Source: an uncultured bacterium
GTDB lineage: Bacteria; Bacteroidota; Bacteroidia; Bacteroidales; Bacteroidaceae
Length of the DNA: 64,000 nt
Direction: 5' to 3'
Assembly (NCBI GenBank): GCA_905216025.1
Contig: CAJMSE010000016.1
Location: forward strand, 1-64,000
A model generated the notes under the pieces. It was not told the DNA's origin. It saw only the letters and a list, made by a program, of their open reading frames with translations, and searched no databases. A program made the translations under genes and the position numbers. Below, in pieces: positions 34,101-42,279 of the stretch (positions are counted from its first letter, which is position 1; every line of letters begins with the position of its first letter).

Positions 34101-35979
34101 TCTCTGGATCGCCAAGCAGGTGAAGACGCATGGAAGTTGGATAACTTATATATAATTTTTCTCCCGATCCAAGAGAAAATGGGATGGAAAAATAAGTAAG
34201 TTTATCGAAAACAGCTCCCAAATTGTATATATCATCCCTATAAACTGTCTTTAAGAATTCATCATATTGGGAACATTCATCCGGATGACCTACATCTGTA
34301 TTTCCTATAAATGCCACAGCGCCACCATTTGGATTATTAACAAAATGTTCTGCTATACAATCCAAATTAAATTGGGATGTATGACAACCTCCGGAAAGGA
34401 ATATCTGCAAATGTTCTCCATTCGTCATGTTGTCCACATCTGCAACAGACATGTTCTCATTTTTATCTAAAGATGAAGCACCTAACATACGTGAAGAACT
34501 ATGATCCATGTGGTAGACAACATGAAAATATCCTAATCCAGAAGAGCCTCTGCCATTCAGCGCTTCAACAAAACTATTCCTTTTAAGTTCTTCCCCACAC
34601 GAATATGTGAATGTATCACTATGATATGAACAGTCACAATTATAATGATCAAACAAATACCATTTATTAAGTTGTGGATACTTTATCAAATAACTGTCTA
34701 TATCTTTTTTCCCATCTGCTGATAACTTTCCTGTATCACTCTTAGCAATATATGCTGATATTGCTAAATGATTCATCAAATAGTTTGTATTTATAGATTC
34801 TGAATTCATTTTCTCATAAGTAAGCACTTTATCTACAAACACTTTCGCTTCAGATAAATCCTCTACAGGCGCACGTCCTAAAAAACACGATGTATTTTTT
34901 GCTCCACCGGCCAACTTATTGCATTCTCCATAAAGATTATTCTTATTAGGATTCCAGTCTTTAATTAAATCAATATAATAAGCATCAAAAGGCATTTTGG
35001 CCTCATCCGGTCTTGTATAAAACCTTGCTGGCACAACATTGACATCACCGCCCAATAGAACCATAAGACCGGCACCCCACTTATAGTAACAATCTTGAAG
35101 ATAGGCTCTGATTTTCTCCGGCATATCAGAACCATTATATTCCGAACCTATCTCGTCTATATCTTTTATCAAAGCTGGTATTCCTTTCTGTGTTTTCCAC
35201 GAAGCGAGACGCTGAAACTCAGATTTCAACGTTTTGTTTGTGATGATTATATAGTCCGGTATCTGTTCTTTTATGACATCTATATAAACCTTATTTGCCA
35301 CCCCAGCTCTCTTTATCACATCAGCTCCGACAACCTTTGTCTTACCAGCATCGAACCGGTCTACATCCTGAGGATTGTCAACCATCGACTTGATAAGTTT
35401 TTTAATCAAAGCTGAGCGATGAATACTCTGAGCCTGCGGCAACCGCTCATTAGTTTCACATGCCTCATAATTCATAGTAAAAGATATATCATCTATATAA
35501 ATGCTCTTCGATACAGGGTCATACTCTACTGGATATAGCTCCACCGTCACCACATGATAGCCTTGCTCGTTATCATCAGCAACGACTGCTGCCCGCACCT
35601 CCGGGTATATATTCTGACCGTAATATGCAGAAGAATCAATTAAAACATCACAAAATTGTACCAGACCTACCTCTATAGGCATTTGCACAGGTTCAGGCAA
35701 GAATGTACCCTGTATCTTCTGACGTTTATTCACAGTTGTCACTATTCCTGTCACCTTGGCATCCAAAGGTACAACGAATGCTTTTCTAATAACCGGCAGT
35801 TCCGGTGCTCCTACTTTATCTGTTGTTCCTGTTTGTCCTTCCAACCGTATAATATCGAATCCGTTTTGTTTCATAACAGACAAATCATCCGGTACAAAAC
35901 TTATATGCCCGGTTATCTGAGCGGTCAACGACAGCAAGCCAGACGTCCAAAGCGCTATAATAATTAAAAATCTTTTCAT
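31183..35979 (-). CDS. gingipain-like C25 cysteine protease with FG-GAP repeats
   Basis: A 1598-residue exported protein. After the signal peptide comes a propeptide-like region (residues about 20-220), then the peptidase C25 domain (about 230-640). The likely catalytic His lies in HMDHSSSR (H490 or H493) and Cys in SGGCHTSQ (C532), as in gingipains. Beta-sandwich and fibronectin-III-like domains follow. Five or more FG-GAP/VCBS Ca-binding repeats (VADLDGDGYKE, VCDLDGDGKKD, VGDIDGDGALE and similar) then run to about residue 1480. The C-terminus is a strand-rich, beta-helix-like stretch; a standard T9SS type A tail is not obvious. Its start overlaps the LRR gene by four bases. Confidence 0.88.
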   Translation of the reverse strand: MKRFLIIIALWTSGLLSLTAQITGHISFVPDDLSVMKQNGFDIIRLEGQTGTTDKVGAPELPVIRKAFVVPLDAKVTGIVTTVNKRQKIQGTFLPEPVQMPIEVGLVQFCDVLIDSSAYYGQNIYPEVRAAVVADDNEQGYHVVTVELYPVEYDPVSKSIYIDDISFTMNYEACETNERLPQAQSIHRSALIKKLIKSMVDNPQDVDRFDAGKTKVVGADVIKRAGVANKVYIDVIKEQIPDYIIITNKTLKSEFQRLASWKTQKGIPALIKDIDEIGSEYNGSDMPEKIRAYLQDCYYKWGAGLMVLLGGDVNVVPARFYTRPDEAKMPFDAYYIDLIKDWNPNKNNLYGECNKLAGGAKNTSCFLGRAPVEDLSEAKVFVDKVLTYEKMNSESINTNYLMNHLAISAYIAKSDTGKLSADGKKDIDSYLIKYPQLNKWYLFDHYNCDCSYHSDTFTYSCGEELKRNSFVEALNGRGSSGLGYFHVVYHMDHSSSRMLGASSLDKNENMSVADVDNMTNGEHLQIFLSGGCHTSQFNLDCIAEHFVNNPNGGAVAFIGNTDVGHPDECSQYDEFLKTVYRDDIYNLGAVFDKLTYFSIPFSLGSGEKLYISYPTSMRLHLLGDPEMPIWSKIPQTLDVSITPNQVGAGENIITVQINNLPDGEEATVCFMKGTEAYVSVKIADRNVHSFSFTPRTSGIMRVTITAHNFYPYERPLQVHVGEGHAINIAYIGGINNVMAIAQPLSIPVGSSENMRIALQNNYGTAVSNVSAKLSTSSPYISIERDSVYYGAITPKAIKDPPASGFLVTVADDAPEIGRNEWNSVCFYLTIKHAGTDVVDVDTFRVDIASPKLRISNARITQTDDGDLIPEAGETVSMKIDYSRMMPVMSKPVIWKATPVAGPVTIQSMSSGVCKFTVGSGYRTGDPLKIKVVLKCGPTPVDSIVVNAAERAPVININKVYKDLDYNAITLSWDKMGNETRYNVYRSTEENGTYTKINKLPLELKYFEDYGLPPLTCYYYKISAITATGMEGALSAPVRAWTVYKMMMQQTPFGGTSSSYMYTDLANVADMNYDGNKEIVLVTADGERVNDGAIIVIAPDGTEPFDLDGNVTTFSGFATFPWVAEATPSVADLWGTGEPAIVTMPRQIESGTSDYSILCHSSLDNDGDKKPDLLWKSSISGPVIRSAVITDIDMPDGKGEKEIIAVREDNMIEIFDAYGNRKRVFGGEISGCYCGLAVADLDGDGYKEIICGNGGNLYVWKHDGTPYMRSPFFCRSGVDLKSSPVVCDLDGDGKKDIIVASRLEDGYIFAIRQDGTCIGNFDINAPAPVKTSYPHAAHEGLDHAVSVGDIDGDGALEVVSLEEGGVRAWNNRGEQVLKRDIPGLFKRINWRTHFMLPLLADVNGDSTADIVFNEDNIIYAIQNDGTDVIGFPLYTPGHIKSNICISDTDGDGLNEIVASDEGGYISVWKTKGKTIEWGRARFDQGSTGEYIKGYTDPVVITSDTVCAGGAFTNDIIVRSGMFRITGNVDMPYSSKIIVMDGGSMTVDGCSVAGCSMLVRNGGSLSVINDGEIRLSRYGTFASEVGADVDIQSGNIGRIQ

Positions 35980-37145
35980 GGTTTAATCTTTATCGTTTCA
36001 CTTGTTCCGTTGCTATAGTTTATCCTTACTATACTATAAGGAGATGAGAGAGTAAGTTTAGGAATTGATACCGACTCGTCATTCATAATTCTTGTATGTG
36101 TCAATTCGCCTAATATATTATAAACAGAAACTTTTTTTATTTTCTTATCAATATATGATATTATATAGTGTGTCCCAATATCTTTCAGCGATATGCTATT
36201 TTTAAGCGGTACATCAATCCCTTGTCCATAATCAAATACCGGATTTATATCAAATTCTTTCCATCCTTCCGCTCCACGATAAACTTCCTCACTTTCATCA
36301 GGGACAAAGACACAAAACCAGTCATTGTCAAAATATTTATTATAAAAAACTTCTTTTCCTAATTTTGGTGGGACTTTTGCATAACAATATATACTGCCAG
36401 CATGAGCAAAATTCCAATCACTACGAGTTGGTATTGGGATTACGAATTGTCTATTAGCAAAAGCTCTGTCGCCTATAGAATCTACTGTCTCTGGAATTAG
36501 GATGCTAAGATATCCATTTCTATTCTCAAGTGCATGTCCATATATAACTTTCGTTCCATCCATAATTTCCGCAATTACATAATAATGTTCTGGTCCATGA
36601 CCAAAAACATTATAATAATAAGCTATAGTTCCATCACTTGAGTATATGCAGTCACCAACTTTCTTACAATAAGCATTATCATCCGACAACTCTATATCTA
36701 CACCATTAGATATATCTTCCATTTCTGCAGTATATACATTATGCCCTAATGTCGGGTATTTACCAGATAAGACAAGCGTATAATTAATAGAAAAAGTGCA
36801 AAAAGCAGAGTCTGAGATATGTTCCAGCTTCATCGGTAAAAAGACTTTCATTTCATCCTTTCTATAATTACCGTAAAACGCCCGCACGGGTATCGTGTCT
36901 ATATCGGCATCACGCAGGTTGAGGGTATCCAACTGCTCAAACAGGCTGTTGCGCAGATAGGCATAGTCGTCGGCATGGAGCCGCCCCGTTATCCGCAAGT
37001 CGCGGACTGTCTTCTTCTGTTCGGCAGTCAGCAGGTTTTCAAGCCTTTCGCCATCTACATGCACGGAAACGCTCGTGCCTTTCTGAGCTGATACTGACTG
37101 TAAAGACAAAACGACGTATAATATAAATAGGTATAGATGCTTCAT
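35976..37145 (-). CDS. BspA-like leucine-rich surface protein with T9SS tail
   Basis: A 389-residue protein with a signal peptide (FILYVVLSLQSVSAQ). Central segments LREQLDTLNLRDADIDTIP-like and IPETVDSIGDRAFANR fit the LRR_5 (BspA/TpLRR) repeats that mediate adhesion. The last 75 residues (IKKVSVYNILGEL through SSPYSIVRIN, SETIKIKP) match a T9SS type A sorting domain, predicting surface display. Only few repeats can be counted, so the array is short or degenerate. The stop overlaps the start of the C25 protease gene (ATGA), which implies coupled translation and a joint role at the cell surface. Confidence 0.78.
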   Translation of the reverse strand: MKHLYLFILYVVLSLQSVSAQKGTSVSVHVDGERLENLLTAEQKKTVRDLRITGRLHADDYAYLRNSLFEQLDTLNLRDADIDTIPVRAFYGNYRKDEMKVFLPMKLEHISDSAFCTFSINYTLVLSGKYPTLGHNVYTAEMEDISNGVDIELSDDNAYCKKVGDCIYSSDGTIAYYYNVFGHGPEHYYVIAEIMDGTKVIYGHALENRNGYLSILIPETVDSIGDRAFANRQFVIPIPTRSDWNFAHAGSIYCYAKVPPKLGKEVFYNKYFDNDWFCVFVPDESEEVYRGAEGWKEFDINPVFDYGQGIDVPLKNSISLKDIGTHYIISYIDKKIKKVSVYNILGELTHTRIMNDESVSIPKLTLSSPYSIVRINYSNGTSETIKIKP

Positions 37146-37208
37146 AATATACGGATTTATTAAATAAAATACTGTTGTTTACTCGCAAGGGACGGGCAAG
37201 TCCCTGTT

Positions 37209-38460
37209 CTATCTGTTAATGACCATCCTCTTGGTCTCTACAACCATGCCGTCGGTTATGAGACTGTATAGATACATCCCGGATCCGAGGTCTTCTGCAC
37301 TCACGGTGAAAGAGGTCTCACCACGTCCGGAAATCACCTCCTGTCTGAGCTGCTTTCCACTCATATCGTATATGCAAAGAAATGCTTTCGCCACCGTTGC
37401 CGGAATATTCATCTTTATATCCGTATTCACGGTGAACGGGTTAGGCACGTTCTGTGATAACGATGCCGTTGCCGGCCTGCATGCCGTCCGTACCGGTCGT
37501 ACCCTTGCCCTTTGCTGCGGCGCGCAACTTGCCGTTGGCAGTCTCCAGCTCGGCGATACGGGCGTTAAGCTCACCTATAGACTGAACAAGCAACGGAATC
37601 ATCTCCATATAGTTGATACACTTCGCTCCGTCTTCGTCTTCATATACAAGGTCGGGGTATATCTCGCCCAACTGGTCAGCAGAGAGGGCATAGTGCATCT
37701 TAGTGAGGTTCTGCGCCTCTATGTGCGACACCGTAGGCTCTGCAACGGCCGTGTCTCCAAGATTCTCTGACATGGCACGGGCGGGAGCAGGATGATAGAA
37801 GGTCAGTGCCTCGAGTCCGGAAAGGTTATCCGCTACAGACTCGACGGCACGTTCTGATGCCACGGCGCGCTGCTGCGACGACAAAGAAAGGGATGGACCA
37901 AGAACCACACCGTTCACCTTTCCGGATATAGTGAGATTACCGGTCACAATCACATTTCCCTTGAAATAACCGGCATAACGCCCGTTAAGACATGTTCCGT
38001 TATCATAAACATCTGACGTTCCATATATTCCGGCACCATTGCTATTGCCTGCGCCCAGTTTGCCGAAAACGCCGTAGTTCCATCCCGGTGTGGCCTGTCC
38101 GGCATTTCCTATCACTCCATACGCACGGCCACTACCGACATTGACACCTCAGATACCGTTTGCAACGCCATTGACACCTATGCGGAAATTAAGCCCGGAG
38201 CTCACTACTGACCGGAATTCTGAAGCCGTGGCATACTGCAGCTTTACTTCTCCCTCAGTACGACAGTATATTCCGAGGCGCGAACCTATCGAATGAATCG
38301 TATATGTTGAGTCTCCTGTGCCGGATACCGTCAGCAAAGACTGTGGCACAGCACTCGTTCCGATACCCACCTTGCCCGTTGAGGCAACTTTCAACTGTGC
38401 ATACGATGATGTTACGGCAAAACTGCCGAGAAACAAAGCTAAAGTAATAATCTTTTTCAT
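37209..38460 (-). pseudogene. broken tail-fibre-like surface protein with T9SS tail
   Basis: One ancestral gene in three pieces. From the ATG at 38460 a signal peptide and beta-rich N-terminus (VGIGTSAVPQSLLTVSG) run to an in-frame TGA at 38149-38151. The same frame then continues (GVNVGSGRAYGV, YFKGNVIVTGNLTISGKVNG) into a tail-fibre/peptidase S74-like end (LTKMHYALSADQLGEIYPDL, then a coiled coil IGELNARIAELETANGKL). A frame change of one base near 37450-37500 is needed to join this to LSQNVPNPF through VETKRMVINR, a clear T9SS type A sorting domain ending at 37209. Natural decay, sequencing error or recoding are all possible; two separate lesions favour decay. It has its own -7 element at 38512. 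Confidence 0.82.
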
Positions 38461-38511
38461 AATAATTTATTTTAAGTTAAACTCTATTCTTATGCCAGTA
38501 TATAACTTCTG

Positions 38512-38519
38512 CAAATATA
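38512..38519 (-). promoter_or_regulatory. -7 element for the tail-fibre-like gene group
   Basis: Minus-strand TATATTTG (38519 to 38512), 52 bases before the ATG at 38460. This may serve the whole minus-strand group down to 30228, which has no other clear promoter. A weak TTGT lies about 20 bases upstream of it. Confidence 0.5.
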
Positions 38520-38652
38520 AGAAAAAATATAGACACAATATGCTTAATTATCTTCACTTTAGTTCTCCTTTGTATATTATTAACACTTCATAAATTTATG
38601 AATAATATTCCTGAAAGAACAGATTTTCACGCCGGAAGCACCTGTCCGGTTT

Positions 38653-38784
38653 GTTACGTGCCACAGATAACAATGTTACGTGCCGCAGGTAATAGTGTTA
38701 CGTGCCACAGGTAACACTGTGACGCGTGGCACGTAACAACGCGACACGTGGCAGGTGACAACGCGACGCGCCATTAGAAACAAT
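38653..38784. repeat. 22-base-period array, class A (six units)
   Basis: Six units start at 38653, 38675, 38697, 38719, 38741 and 38763, every 22 bases. The first three read GTTACGTGCCRCAGRTAAYA; the last three drift to GYGACRCGTGGCASGTRACA. Same period, unit number and GTTACG/GTAAC content as the array at 14068-14199. It lies in the 530-base gap 38461-38990 between two divergent genes. Confidence 0.88.
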
Positions 38785-38790
38785 CAGGAC

Positions 38791-38863
38791 GGATGCCACA
38801 AAAAAACTGTCGGATGCCGCAAAGGAACTGTCGGAAACCGCAAAAGATACCGTCGGATATATC
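38791..38863. repeat. 21-base-period array, class E
   Basis: Units starting GGATGCC or GGAAACC at 38791, 38812 and 38833 (21 bases apart), each ending in CTGTCGGA-like sequence, then a partial copy at 38855. A different sequence family, placed 7 bases after the class A array. Bases 38864-38956 hold purine-rich sequence without a recognised feature. Confidence 0.75.
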
Positions 38864-38956
38864 AATAAACAAAGGCGGAAAGCGCAAGAAAGACGGCCGG
38901 ATAGCGGAAGGCGCTTCTTATATAGGTTTTTATTCGCTTATTACGCCCTTTTTTAT

Positions 38957-38964
38957 TATATTTG
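38957..38964 (+). promoter_or_regulatory. -7 element of the GH105 gene
   Basis: TATATTTG at 38957-38964, 27 bases before the ATG at 38991. T-rich sequence lies upstream but no exact TTTG at the expected distance. Confidence 0.5.
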
Positions 38965-38990
38965 CAGGGTAAAAATCAAACTCACTACAA

Positions 38991-40118
38991 ATGAAAAGAC
39001 TAATCACACTAATCGCTGCCGCAGCCATTATGCTGCCGGCTGCCGCCCAGAGCAAGAAACAGACAGAAGTGCTCAACACGGCAAGGAACGCCAACGACTA
39101 CTTCATGGCCAAGTATGCCGACCCGACACTGCCCACGAACGTGAAGCGCATCAGGCCGAGCAGCCTCTGGACACGTGCCGTATACTACGAAGGACTGATG
39201 GCCCTGTACGGCATTGACAAGAACCCGAAATACATAGACTACACCGACAGGTGGGCCAGCTTCCACCAGTGGACGCCGCGCAACGGCATAAAGACGCGCC
39301 ACGCCGACGACCAATGCTGCAGCCAGACGTATCTCGAAAGGTTCATGATGACGGGAGACTCCACCATGCTCCGCGCCACACGGGACAACCTGCAAGGTCA
39401 GATGAAAGAGCCTACCGTGGGCTACTGGACATGGATAGACGCCATACAGATGGCCATGCCCGTCTATGCACAGATGTATAAGATCACAGGAGACCGCTCA
39501 TACATAGAGCACGGCATGAAGATGTACCGCTGGAGCCGCAACGAATGCGGCGGAGGACTGTTCAACGTCAAGGACGGCCTGTGGTGGCGCGATGCCGACT
39601 ACGTGCCCCCCTACAAGGAGAAGGACGGCAAAGACTGCTACTGGTCGCGCGGAAACGGATGGGTGCTCGCCGCATACGTGAGGGTTATGGACCAGCTGTC
39701 GCCGAAAGACAAGATATACAAAGAGCTGAAAAAAGACTTCATCATGATGTGCGAGGGACTCTCGAAGTGCCAGCGCGAAGACGGTTTCTGGAACGTCAGC
39801 CTCGTATCGCCGGTGACATACGGCGGCAAGGAGACGACAGGCACGTCGCTCTTCCTCTACGGAATGAGCTGGGGACTGCGGAAGGGATATCTCAAGGAGA
39901 AGGTATACCGCCCCATCGTGGACAAGGCCTGGGAGGCCATGGTCAAGGACGCGGTGCATAAGGACGGCTTCCTCGGATTCGTGCAGGGCACAGGCAAGGA
40001 CCCGTCGGCAGGACAGCCCGTGACATACGACAAGGTGCCCGACTTCGACGACTACGGCGTGGGATGCTTCCTGCTCGGAGCCGTGGAATACTACAAACTG
40101 CTCGGAACGGATAAATAA
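38991..40118 (+). CDS. GH105 unsaturated rhamnogalacturonyl hydrolase-like enzyme
   Basis: A 375-residue exported enzyme with a signal peptide (TLIAAAAIMLPAAAQ). The alpha/alpha-barrel family signatures are visible: SLWTRAVYYEGLMALYGI, the HADDQCCSQTYLE segment with a likely catalytic Asp, VGYWTWIDAIQMAMPVYAQM and WSRGNGWVLAAYVRVMDQL. GH105 (YteR-type) enzymes release unsaturated galacturonate from rhamnogalacturonan fragments left by lyases. No lyase or SusC/D pair is adjacent, so it is not part of a classical utilisation locus in this window, though a GH106 rhamnosidase begins at 63557. Own promoter; a monocistronic unit. Confidence 0.9.
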   Translation: MKRLITLIAAAAIMLPAAAQSKKQTEVLNTARNANDYFMAKYADPTLPTNVKRIRPSSLWTRAVYYEGLMALYGIDKNPKYIDYTDRWASFHQWTPRNGIKTRHADDQCCSQTYLERFMMTGDSTMLRATRDNLQGQMKEPTVGYWTWIDAIQMAMPVYAQMYKITGDRSYIEHGMKMYRWSRNECGGGLFNVKDGLWWRDADYVPPYKEKDGKDCYWSRGNGWVLAAYVRVMDQLSPKDKIYKELKKDFIMMCEGLSKCQREDGFWNVSLVSPVTYGGKETTGTSLFLYGMSWGLRKGYLKEKVYRPIVDKAWEAMVKDAVHKDGFLGFVQGTGKDPSAGQPVTYDKVPDFDDYGVGCFLLGAVEYYKLLGTDK

Positions 40119-40175
40119 GGATTAAACAGACATAGCAAAAGGAGCTGGTCAACGTGCAGAGACTGCGCAAAGTAT

Positions 40176-40266
40176 GGACATATTCTCGTATTTGTCCGTT
40201 CGTAACACGAGCAATTTGCCTGTTCATAGCATTATATGTCGGGCGGACAAATACAAGAATATGTCC
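40176..40266. repeat. 23-base inverted repeat flanking 45 bases
   Basis: Arms 40176-40198 and 40244-40266 are complementary with one mismatch (GGACATATTCTCGTATTTG in the left arm). The 45-base interior contains no gene. The element lies in the 303-base gap 40119-40421, whose other content is the promoter palindrome at 40357. No clear target-site duplication was found, so a miniature transposable element, a long hairpin and an invertible segment all remain possible. Confidence 0.75.
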
Positions 40267-40356
40267 CTACCATTATGTGAAATACACTTTGTCGTAGCCT
40301 GTTCTTATCCTCAGCAGCCGGCACCGGCAATGTTAAAGTATAAAAAAATCAAAGTG

Positions 40357-40393
40357 AAAAGTATGCCTTTATAAGAAAAAAGGCATACTTTTG
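40357..40393 (+). promoter_or_regulatory. DUF1573-gene promoter inside a 14-base palindrome
   Basis: Perfect inverted repeat AAAAGTATGCCTTT (40357-40370) and its complement (40379-40392), 8 bases apart. The right arm contains the -7 element TACTTTTG (40386-40393), 28 bases before the ATG at 40422. A protein binding the palindrome would cover the promoter. Confidence 0.65.
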
Positions 40394-40421
40394 CTATCTG
40401 TTAATAACATTTCATCGCATT

Positions 40422-40829
40422 ATGAAGAAAATAATACTCATGTCGCTGATGCTCATCTGCGCCGTTGTCTTCGCATCGGCACAGGGCAACGCCGAGAAGA
40501 AACCGGCCGAAATCAAGTTTGAGAAGACCACGCACGACTTCGGAAAGTTCTCCGAATCGTCGCCCAAGGTGACCTGCACTTTCAACTACACGAACGTGGG
40601 CGAGACACCGCTGATCATCAATCAGGCCGTGGCAAGTTGCGGATGCACCGTGCCGGAATATACCAAGGCTCCGGTGATGCCGGGACAGAAAGGACAGATT
40701 AAGGTGACCTACAACGGCACGGGCAAGTTTCCCGGACCGTTCAAGAAGGTCATCACCATCAGGACAAACGGCACCGTGGAGATGGTGAGGCTCTATGTCA
40801 AGGGAGACATGGAGGAAGTGAAGAAATAA
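40422..40829 (+). CDS. DUF1573 family exported protein
   Basis: A 135-residue protein with a signal peptide ending near ASAQG. The single Ig-like domain has the family pattern: FEKTTHDFGKFSESSPKVTCTF, NVGETPLIINQAVASCGCTVPEY, and GQIKVTYNGTGKFPGPFKKVI. DUF1573 proteins are common in Bacteroidota; their function is unknown, and the CGC pair may form a disulfide or bind metal. It is a single-gene unit: promoter with a palindrome upstream, bidirectional terminator directly downstream, shared with the converging DUF3078 gene. Confidence 0.9.
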   Translation: MKKIILMSLMLICAVVFASAQGNAEKKPAEIKFEKTTHDFGKFSESSPKVTCTFNYTNVGETPLIINQAVASCGCTVPEYTKAPVMPGQKGQIKVTYNGTGKFPGPFKKVITIRTNGTVEMVRLYVKGDMEEVKK

Positions 40830-40832
40830 ATA

Positions 40833-40865
40833 GCTTCAGCTACTCTCAGAAGGAGTAGCTGAAGC
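40833..40865. terminator. bidirectional terminator between converging genes
   Basis: Arms GCTTCAGCTACTC (40833-40845) and complement (40853-40865) with a 7-base loop. The stem includes the last codons and stop of the minus-strand DUF3078 gene. Confidence 0.8.
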
Positions 40866-42144
40866 CTAACGAACTGTATTCCTTAAACTGCCAGTAGTTC
40901 CAGTCGTCGTCGCGCCTCGTGGAATCGTCGAAACGCGGATAGAGGAATATATTGGCACTTATATATCGGCTGACATGCAGTGATATGGTGTTTTCCCACT
41001 CTATCAGAGAACGCTCGTAGGTGGTGAAACAGTAGAGGCGTGTCTGCCATTTTACCATATCTGTTATTTTCCAGGTAAGGTTTGTGGTGAGCTGCGAACC
41101 GAAATCCTCGAGCGTGCGGTGGTCTCCCTTTATGCCATAGCGCGATGCAAGGTTCTTGCGGTCTACATAACGGAAGTTGAACGAGAGGAACGACAGGTTG
41201 ATGTTACCCGTCAGCCGCTTGTTCTTCGTCTCCACGGCATAGTCCATACCAAGACCGATGTTGAGGTTGAAAGGCGACATGAAGTCGGAATATACATTCT
41301 TGTCGTTCGACTTCAGGCCTGTGGTAAACTGCGTATAGGCAAGCAGTTGCAGGGTGTAGTACCACCGGTTTGCAGCCTGCAGGCCCAGCCGGCCGGTGTA
41401 TCTGATAAGGTCTGTTGTTGTCTTGAACTTGTGAAGGGTGTCCGAGCGCGAGGTCTGAAAACCGAGTTTCAGCTCCAGCTTGTTGTCGAACTTCAGCCGC
41501 TGCTTGTTGTTGTAGTTGGCATTCAGCGTTATCCCTGCCACCATCGAGTAGTTGCTCTCGCCTCCCTTATACCAGTTTTCCGATATATAGTTTTGCAGAA
41601 ACTGCAGGTTGTGGTCGCCGGAGAACGTCCAGAAGTTCGGCTTCCGCACCATCACCTGAACCGGAACAGGCTCCGGTTCATCCGGCACGGGCTCCACCCT
41701 GTCGGCCAGCTCTATCTCCTGCCTTATCGGCTTGTCTATGTCCGCTACCAGCCGGCCGCTCTTCTTCAGCCTGCTCTCGTTGTTGGTGATGAGCCACGGC
41801 TTGGAGAGATATACGTGAAGCAAGGCATTATCCACGGCATCGGCCACGGCATCGGAGCCGGCGCCTGAGCCGGCGGTGCCGAGAGCCTTTGCCGCCGGCG
41901 AGTGATAAAACGTCAGCGGGGCGAACAGGCGGTAGAACCGGCCGTCGTCGCTCTCGCCGCGCAGCGAGTCGTTGACACGGGCAAGCGAGTCTATACGCAC
42001 CCGCAACGCATCTATAGAGTCGGTATATGCACGCACAACCGCCAGCGTATCCACCTTGGGGGCACGGCGCATGCGACGCTGGCCGACGGCCTCGGCAGAC
42101 ACGGCGGATAGTGCGAGAAACACTATTAAATATTTAAGATTCAC
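40846..42144 (-). CDS. DUF3078 outer-membrane beta-barrel protein
   Basis: A 432-residue exported protein. A signal peptide is followed by a short coiled-coil-like segment (SIDALRVRIDSLARVNDSLRG) and a Pro/Glu-rich linker. From about residue 165, amphipathic strands (FWTFSGDHNLQFLQNYISENWYKG, YSMVAGITLNANYNNKQ, KFDNKLELKLGFQTS) form the DUF3078 barrel, ending in aromatic YSSLGFSYSF as outer-membrane barrels do. Function of the family is not established. It has its own -7 element, and its end is shared with a bidirectional terminator. Confidence 0.87.
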   Translation of the reverse strand: MNLKYLIVFLALSAVSAEAVGQRRMRRAPKVDTLAVVRAYTDSIDALRVRIDSLARVNDSLRGESDDGRFYRLFAPLTFYHSPAAKALGTAGSGAGSDAVADAVDNALLHVYLSKPWLITNNESRLKKSGRLVADIDKPIRQEIELADRVEPVPDEPEPVPVQVMVRKPNFWTFSGDHNLQFLQNYISENWYKGGESNYSMVAGITLNANYNNKQRLKFDNKLELKLGFQTSRSDTLHKFKTTTDLIRYTGRLGLQAANRWYYTLQLLAYTQFTTGLKSNDKNVYSDFMSPFNLNIGLGMDYAVETKNKRLTGNINLSFLSFNFRYVDRKNLASRYGIKGDHRTLEDFGSQLTTNLTWKITDMVKWQTRLYCFTTYERSLIEWENTISLHVSRYISANIFLYPRFDDSTRRDDDWNYWQFKEYSSLGFSYSF

Positions 42145-42168
42145 AGCTTATACTATTAATACTTTTTG

Positions 42169-42176
42169 CAAAGTTA
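42169..42176 (-). promoter_or_regulatory. -7 element of the DUF3078 gene
   Basis: Minus-strand TAACTTTG (42176 to 42169), 25 bases before the ATG at 42144. No clean TTTG at 19-20 bases. Confidence 0.5.
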
Positions 42177-42279
42177 AGGATTATTAGGCAAAAGACAGGG
42201 CAGATGTAGTGAATTTCTGTTAAACGGTAGCTGTATTGTATATTTTTGAGCACGGAGGCATGGAGACACTGAGGCGCAT

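Noticed and set aside
40176..40266. Invertible capsule promoter
   Set aside because: Interior of 45 bases has no promoter match and the segment is shorter than known invertible promoters; kept only as an inverted repeat of unknown kind.
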